Assembly: GCF_003721565.1 (NCBI RefSeq)
Contig: NZ_RJJE01000009.1
Location: 1,054,934 to 1,118,933, forward strand
Length of the DNA: 64,000 bases
From: Rufibacter immobilis
GTDB lineage: Bacteria; Bacteroidota; Bacteroidia; Cytophagales; Hymenobacteraceae
Direction of reading: 5' to 3'
The translations under genes were made by a program, and so were the position numbers. Below, one piece after another: positions 60,121 to 64,000 of the stretch. The first letter of the stretch is position 1. Each line of letters starts with the position of its first letter. The notes under the pieces were generated by a model, which saw nothing but the letters and a program-made list of their open reading frames with translations, ran no database searches and had not been told where the DNA came from.

Positions 60121-61239
60121 ATGCCCTTCCTGAACCAAATCTCTGAACCCACGCTCCTGCTCCATGAGCAGATCGCCCGCGCCAACATCCACCGCATGGC
60201 CGAAAAAGCCAAAAGGCAGAATGTGCGCCTGCGCCCGCATTTCAAGACCCACCAAAGCAGACAGGTAGGCGAATGGTTTAAGGTGGAAGGCGTTACGGCT
60301 ATCACGGTTTCCTCCGCGAAAATGGCGCAGTACTTCGCACGGCACGGCTGGTCAGACATCACCATCGCCTTCCCGCTGAACCGCCGGCAGTTGTCCCAGA
60401 TTGCCGAACTGGCGCAGCAGATTAATCTTGGAGTTACGGTTACGTCAGCGGATGATGTGGTATTTCTGCGGGAGCAGCTTTCTGTACCCGTCAACATCTG
60501 GGTGAAAGCAGACACCGGCTATGGCCGCACTGGCATTAAAACCGAAGATACCGCCGTGCTGGATGCCGTTTTACAGGAAATGGTGCAAACACCGCAGCAC
60601 ACCTTCTCCGGCTTTCTGGCCCACGCTGGCCACACGTACAAAGCCCGGGGTAAAGATGCTATTGCTGAAATACATGCGCAAACGCTGGCTAAAATGCAGG
60701 CGCTGAAAGAACGTTATGATGCGGCTTGGCCTGATCTGCAACTTTCCATTGGCGACACACCCAGTTGCAGCGTGATGGAAGATTTCTCGGGCATGGAAGA
60801 AATCCGGCCCGGCAACTTTGTCTTCTATGACCTCATGCAACACCGCATCGGTTCCTGCCGCCTGGAAGACATTGCCGTAGCCATGGCCTGCCCCGTGGTA
60901 GCCCTGCACCCAGACCGGAACGAGGTCATTCTCTACGGCGGCGCGGTACATTTCTCCAAAGACGCGCTGCCGCAGCCAGACGGTAGCGTCCTCTTCGGGT
61001 TGGTGGTGCTGCTGACGGAAGATGGTTGGGGAGCACCTTTGCCTGCTACAGCGGTAGTTTCTCTCTCGCAAGAGCATGGCGTGGTACGGACTTCGCCGGA
61101 GTTATTTTCTCAGTTTAAGGTGCGGGATTTGGTGGGTGTGCTGCCAGTGCATTCTTGTTTGACTGCTGATTTGATGAAAGGTTACACCACGTTGCAGGGC
61201 GAGCGGCTGGAACATTTAAGTGGCACTGGCCAAAGCTAG
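60121..61239 (+). CDS. D-threonine aldolase / D-serine deaminase-like PLP enzyme
   Basis: A 372-residue fold-type III PLP enzyme with an alanine-racemase-like N-terminal barrel. The PLP Lys is Lys42 in RPHFKTHQS. The C-terminal metal site is His344 and Cys346 in PVHSCLT, as in DSD1/D-threonine aldolase. It cleaves or dehydrates D-beta-hydroxy amino acids; which of the two cannot be decided. The ATG at 60121 is chosen over a longer frame beginning at 59986, whose first 45 codons run through the repeat and the promoter. Confidence 0.87.
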   Translation: MPFLNQISEPTLLLHEQIARANIHRMAEKAKRQNVRLRPHFKTHQSRQVGEWFKVEGVTAITVSSAKMAQYFARHGWSDITIAFPLNRRQLSQIAELAQQINLGVTVTSADDVVFLREQLSVPVNIWVKADTGYGRTGIKTEDTAVLDAVLQEMVQTPQHTFSGFLAHAGHTYKARGKDAIAEIHAQTLAKMQALKERYDAAWPDLQLSIGDTPSCSVMEDFSGMEEIRPGNFVFYDLMQHRIGSCRLEDIAVAMACPVVALHPDRNEVILYGGAVHFSKDALPQPDGSVLFGLVVLLTEDGWGAPLPATAVVSLSQEHGVVRTSPELFSQFKVRDLVGVLPVHSCLTADLMKGYTTLQGERLEHLSGTGQS

Positions 61240-61240
61240 G

Positions 61241-61286
61241 GTTTCAGTTTCCGCCTGTTTTAGGAAAAAGAGGCTCTAAACGGAAC
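61241..61286 (-). repeat. REP-like palindrome, degenerate copy
   Basis: GTTTCAGTTTCCGCCTG ... GAGGCTCTAAACGGAAC, with short locus-specific flanks (GTTTC.../...GAAC). Confidence 0.7.
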
Positions 61287-61469
61287 TGGCGCTGACGCCC
61301 GCAGGAGCTGCGCACACTACGAGGTCTTCTGCACAACGGCTAACTCGTTACATACCATCATCACCAATGATTGGATGTAAGCAGCAGTACCACTTACTCA
61401 AATGACCTCGCAGCGTCTCCGGACCTGCGAGCGTCTGTGCCAACAGCGGTTTCCCAAGCGGGCATTCCT

Positions 61470-61508
61470 GTTTCCCGGCTCTTTTTCCCAAAACAGCCCC
61501 AAAACGCC
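61470..61508 (+). repeat. REP-like palindrome, degenerate copy
   Basis: TGTTTCCCGGCTC ... AACAGCCCCAAAACGCC. The 393-bp gap 61240-61632 has this, the copy at 61241 and the uvrA promoter, and no gene that I can support. Confidence 0.7.
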
Positions 61509-61601
61509 ACCACAAAACTCCTTCCCGCCCCTAAACTATTCTGCTCTGAATTCGGTTAAGAAGAGATGTGTTGGCCGCTGCTTTTCTAGCGGGTAAATAC
61601 C

Positions 61602-61610
61602 TACCTTTGC
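61602..61610 (+). promoter_or_regulatory. Promoter box of uvrA
   Basis: TACCTTTGC, exact match to the -7 consensus, 23 bases before the uvrA ATG. Confidence 0.7.
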
Positions 61611-61632
61611 TCTTTAAACCGAACCAAATCGG

Positions 61633-64000
61633 ATGACGCCAAAAGATTCTGCGGCTACCCCTGTAGCCAAACAAAATAGCTCTACCGTAGACGTACCCTT
61701 CATTGAAGTGTACGGCGCGCGGGAACACAACCTCAAGAACATCAGCCTCAAAATACCGCGCAACGAGTTGGTGGTCTTCACGGGCATCTCGGGCAGCGGG
61801 AAATCCTCGCTCGCGTTTGACACCATCTACGCCGAGGGACAGCGCCGCTACATGGAGACGTTTTCGGCCTACGCCCGCTCGTTCTTGGGCGGACTGGAGC
61901 GCCCCAATGTAGACAAGATTGAGGGGCTTTCGCCGGTGATTTCCATTGAGCAGAAAACCACCTCGCGCAACCCGCGTTCCACGGTAGGCACTATCACCGA
62001 GATTTACGACTTCCTGCGCCTGCTCTACGCCCGCACCGCCGAGGCCTTCAGCTACGTGACCGGCGAGAAGATGATAAAACAGTCTGATGACCAGATTGTG
62101 CAGCACGTGCTGGAGCATTTCTCTGGTAAGAAAACCATTGTGCTGGCGCCCGTGGTGAAAGGCCGCAAAGGCCACTACCGTGAGCTGTTTGAGCAAATCA
62201 GGAAAATGGGCTTCCTGCGCGCGCGCATTGACGGCGAACTGGTGGAACTCACGCCCAAGATGCAGGTAGACCGCTACAAGATCCATGACATTGAGATTGT
62301 GATTGACAAACTGGTGCCCTCTGTTGAGGACCGCTACCGTCTGTCTACCTCCATCCAGAACGCGCTACAGCACGGCAAAGGCACCGTACTGGTGCTGGAC
62401 GCTGACACCAACGCCACGCAGTTCTACTCCCGCCACCTCATGGACCCGGCCACCGGTATTGCCTATGATGACCCGGCACCCAATACCTTCTCGTTTAACT
62501 CGCCGTACGGGGCCTGCCCGGTATGTAACGGCTTGGGCGAAATTGAGGAACTCACCGAAGATTCCATTGCGCCAGATAAGAGCCTGAGCATTAGCCGTGG
62601 GGGCATCGCGCCGCTGGGCGAGTACCGCGATATCTGGATTTTCAGTCAGATCACGGCCCTGCTCAAGCGCCACAAAGCCTCTTTGACCGTTCCCATTTCT
62701 GATATTCCCGCCCAGGCCTGGCATGACCTGCTGTATGGTTTTGAAGAGGAAGACCCCAAAGGCAAGCGCGAGCCGTTCATCTTTGAGGGCGTCATGAGCT
62801 TCCTGAAAAAACAGCTGGAGTCTGACTCTGAGAACGTACGTGCCTGGATTCAGGAATACACCACCCAGAGCACCTGCCCCGAGTGCAACGGCTACCGCCT
62901 GAAAAAGGAATCTTTGCACTTCAAGCTAGATGATAAACACATCGGCCAGCTGGCCGAAATGGACATTGCCGAGCTGGCCGCCTGGGTAGCCAACCTGGAA
63001 GAGCGCCTGAGCGAACGCCAGAACCTCATCGCCCGCGAGCTGCTTAAGGAAATCCGGAAGCGGATTGGCTTCCTGGTAGACGTGGGATTGGAATATTTGC
63101 ACCTGCACCGCTCGGTGAGAACTTTATCAGGTGGCGAAAGTCAGCGGATAAGATTGGCCACGCAAATTGGGACGCAGCTGGTGGGCGTGTTGTACATCAT
63201 GGATGAACCCAGCATTGGCTTGCACCAGCGCGACAACGAGAAGCTCATCAAGGCCCTGCAAGACTTGCGCGATTTGGGCAACTCCGTGGTAGTGGTGGAG
63301 CACGACAAAGACATGATTCTGGCCGCCGACTACGTGGTGGACATAGGACCAGGCGCAGGCGCGCACGGCGGGCAGATTGTGACCGCGGGTACCCCGAAGG
63401 AGATGATGGAAAGCGGCACCACCACCGCCGACTACCTAAGCCACCGCCGCGGCATTCCGGTGCGCAAGCAGAAGCGCGAAGGCAATGGCAAGAGCCTCAT
63501 TCTGCGCGGTGCCACCGGCCATAACCTGAAGAACGTGACGCTGGAGCTGCCATTGGGCAAGTTCCTGTGCGTAACGGGTGTCTCGGGCTCCGGGAAATCA
63601 TCGTTGATCCATGACACGCTGTTCCCCATCCTGAACAAGTATTTCTTCAATGCCAAGCGTGAGCCGCTTCCTTACCAGGAGATTGACGGCCTCAAGAACA
63701 TTGACAAGGTGATTGAGGTAGACCAAAGTCCTATTGGGCGTACGCCGCGCTCTAACCCCGCCACCTACACCGGTGTATTCACGGAGATACGCAGTCTGTT
63801 CGCATCACTGCCTGAGGCTAAAATCAGAGGCTATTCGGCGGGACGTTTCTCTTTTAACGTGAAAGGTGGCCGCTGCGAGACCTGCGAGGGCGCGGGTATG
63901 CGTACCATTGAGATGAACTTCATGCCAGACGTGTACGTGCCCTGCGAAACCTGCAAAGGCAAACGCTACAACCGCGAGACGCTGGAAGTACGCTTCAAAG
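61633..64000 (+). CDS. uvrA: UvrABC system protein A, partial (3' end beyond window)
   Basis: The N-terminal 789 codons of the excinuclease ATPase that loads UvrB onto damaged DNA. The start is ATG at 61633 ([13 protein letters not shown]), which adds about 25 residues before the conserved [12 protein letters not shown]. The first ABC domain has Walker [14 protein letters not shown] and signature [12 protein letters not shown]; the zinc modules are CPVCNGLG with CPECNGYRL, and CETCEGAG with [10 protein letters not shown]. The second ABC domain begins with [13 protein letters not shown]. The frame is open to the window edge with no stop, so the gene continues outside. Confidence 0.95.
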   Translation, partial: MTPKDSAATPVAKQNSSTVDVPFIEVYGAREHNLKNISLKIPRNELVVFTGISGSGKSSLAFDTIYAEGQRRYMETFSAYARSFLGGLERPNVDKIEGLSPVISIEQKTTSRNPRSTVGTITEIYDFLRLLYARTAEAFSYVTGEKMIKQSDDQIVQHVLEHFSGKKTIVLAPVVKGRKGHYRELFEQIRKMGFLRARIDGELVELTPKMQVDRYKIHDIEIVIDKLVPSVEDRYRLSTSIQNALQHGKGTVLVLDADTNATQFYSRHLMDPATGIAYDDPAPNTFSFNSPYGACPVCNGLGEIEELTEDSIAPDKSLSISRGGIAPLGEYRDIWIFSQITALLKRHKASLTVPISDIPAQAWHDLLYGFEEEDPKGKREPFIFEGVMSFLKKQLESDSENVRAWIQEYTTQSTCPECNGYRLKKESLHFKLDDKHIGQLAEMDIAELAAWVANLEERLSERQNLIARELLKEIRKRIGFLVDVGLEYLHLHRSVRTLSGGESQRIRLATQIGTQLVGVLYIMDEPSIGLHQRDNEKLIKALQDLRDLGNSVVVVEHDKDMILAADYVVDIGPGAGAHGGQIVTAGTPKEMMESGTTTADYLSHRRGIPVRKQKREGNGKSLILRGATGHNLKNVTLELPLGKFLCVTGVSGSGKSSLIHDTLFPILNKYFFNAKREPLPYQEIDGLKNIDKVIEVDQSPIGRTPRSNPATYTGVFTEIRSLFASLPEAKIRGYSAGRFSFNVKGGRCETCEGAGMRTIEMNFMPDVYVPCETCKGKRYNRETLEVRFK

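Noticed and set aside
1-64000. CRISPR arrays, tRNA or rRNA genes
   Set aside because: The palindromic repeats are not regularly spaced, and no tRNA or rRNA signature was found on either strand by reading.

Overview
The window looks like a chromosomal segment of a GC-moderate Bacteroidota, most likely Cytophagales/Hymenobacteraceae (Rufibacter- or Nibribacter-like). This placement is an inference from three things: promoters of the Bacteroidota TAnnTTTG type (clearest at 48877-48907, 61602-61610 and 60089-60096), outer-membrane TonB and OMP beta-barrel receptors with carboxypeptidase-like N-termini, and loosely conserved lipoproteins. No tRNA, rRNA or CRISPR array was recognised. Nearly all genes are housekeeping, envelope or hydrolase genes. 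The last gene, uvrA, runs off the right edge.

Layout. 0.2-12.3 kb: secreted hydrolases (serine hydrolase, M16 protease, S41 protease, GH3 glycosidase) and a TonB-dependent receptor. 12.5-18 kb: an AraC-type regulator with two probable target promoters (an Atu4866-like gene and an SDR gene), two more SDR oxidoreductases, and an MtfA-like metallopeptidase with a SEC-C tail. 18.2-20.6 kb: GbsR/MarR regulator, TIGR01777 epimerase and DUF2071 protein. 20.7-29.3 kb: PAS-GAF sensor kinase, OMP receptor, and a second M16 protease paralogous to the one at 2 kb. 29.5-34.2 kb: ketopantoate reductase and a pxpB-pxpC-pxpA 5-oxoprolinase operon with an Nramp-like transporter. 34.5-41.3 kb: M1 aminopeptidase, YceI, alpha/beta hydrolase, FabF, lipoprotein. 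41.3-44.7 kb: an accessory island with a possible small RNA, a lipoprotein lacking a normal start codon, a REP-associated tyrosine transposase (RAYT) and an AT-rich HNH-nuclease gene between twin hairpins. 44.7-64 kb: ettA, DUF349 protein, OMP, DUF2795-like protein, ABC ATPase, ispD, a frameshifted PAS histidine kinase, queA, MacB-like permease, LOG protein, lipoprotein, DUF2975-HTH pair, PepSY protein, D-threonine-aldolase-like enzyme, uvrA.

The most striking signal is a dispersed palindromic repeat of about 40 bp. Its left arm is GCGTTTAGGGGC, its right arm is GCCCCTAAACGC, and the centre is an asymmetric T-tract/A-tract. About 34 full, half or decayed copies occur in 64 kb. Almost all lie between genes, in both orientations, often at gene ends, where they form or merge with terminator hairpins. 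The only candidate mobilising enzyme seen here is the RAYT at 42627-43145, which itself sits between variant copies. I read this as a REP/RAYT system that has colonised transcription terminators. Other signals worth checking are a duplicated AraC operator with exact 58-bp geometry, a 49-nt perfect palindrome in front of DUF2975-HTH, and a C-terminal read-through of the TIGR01777 gene into a decayed repeat.
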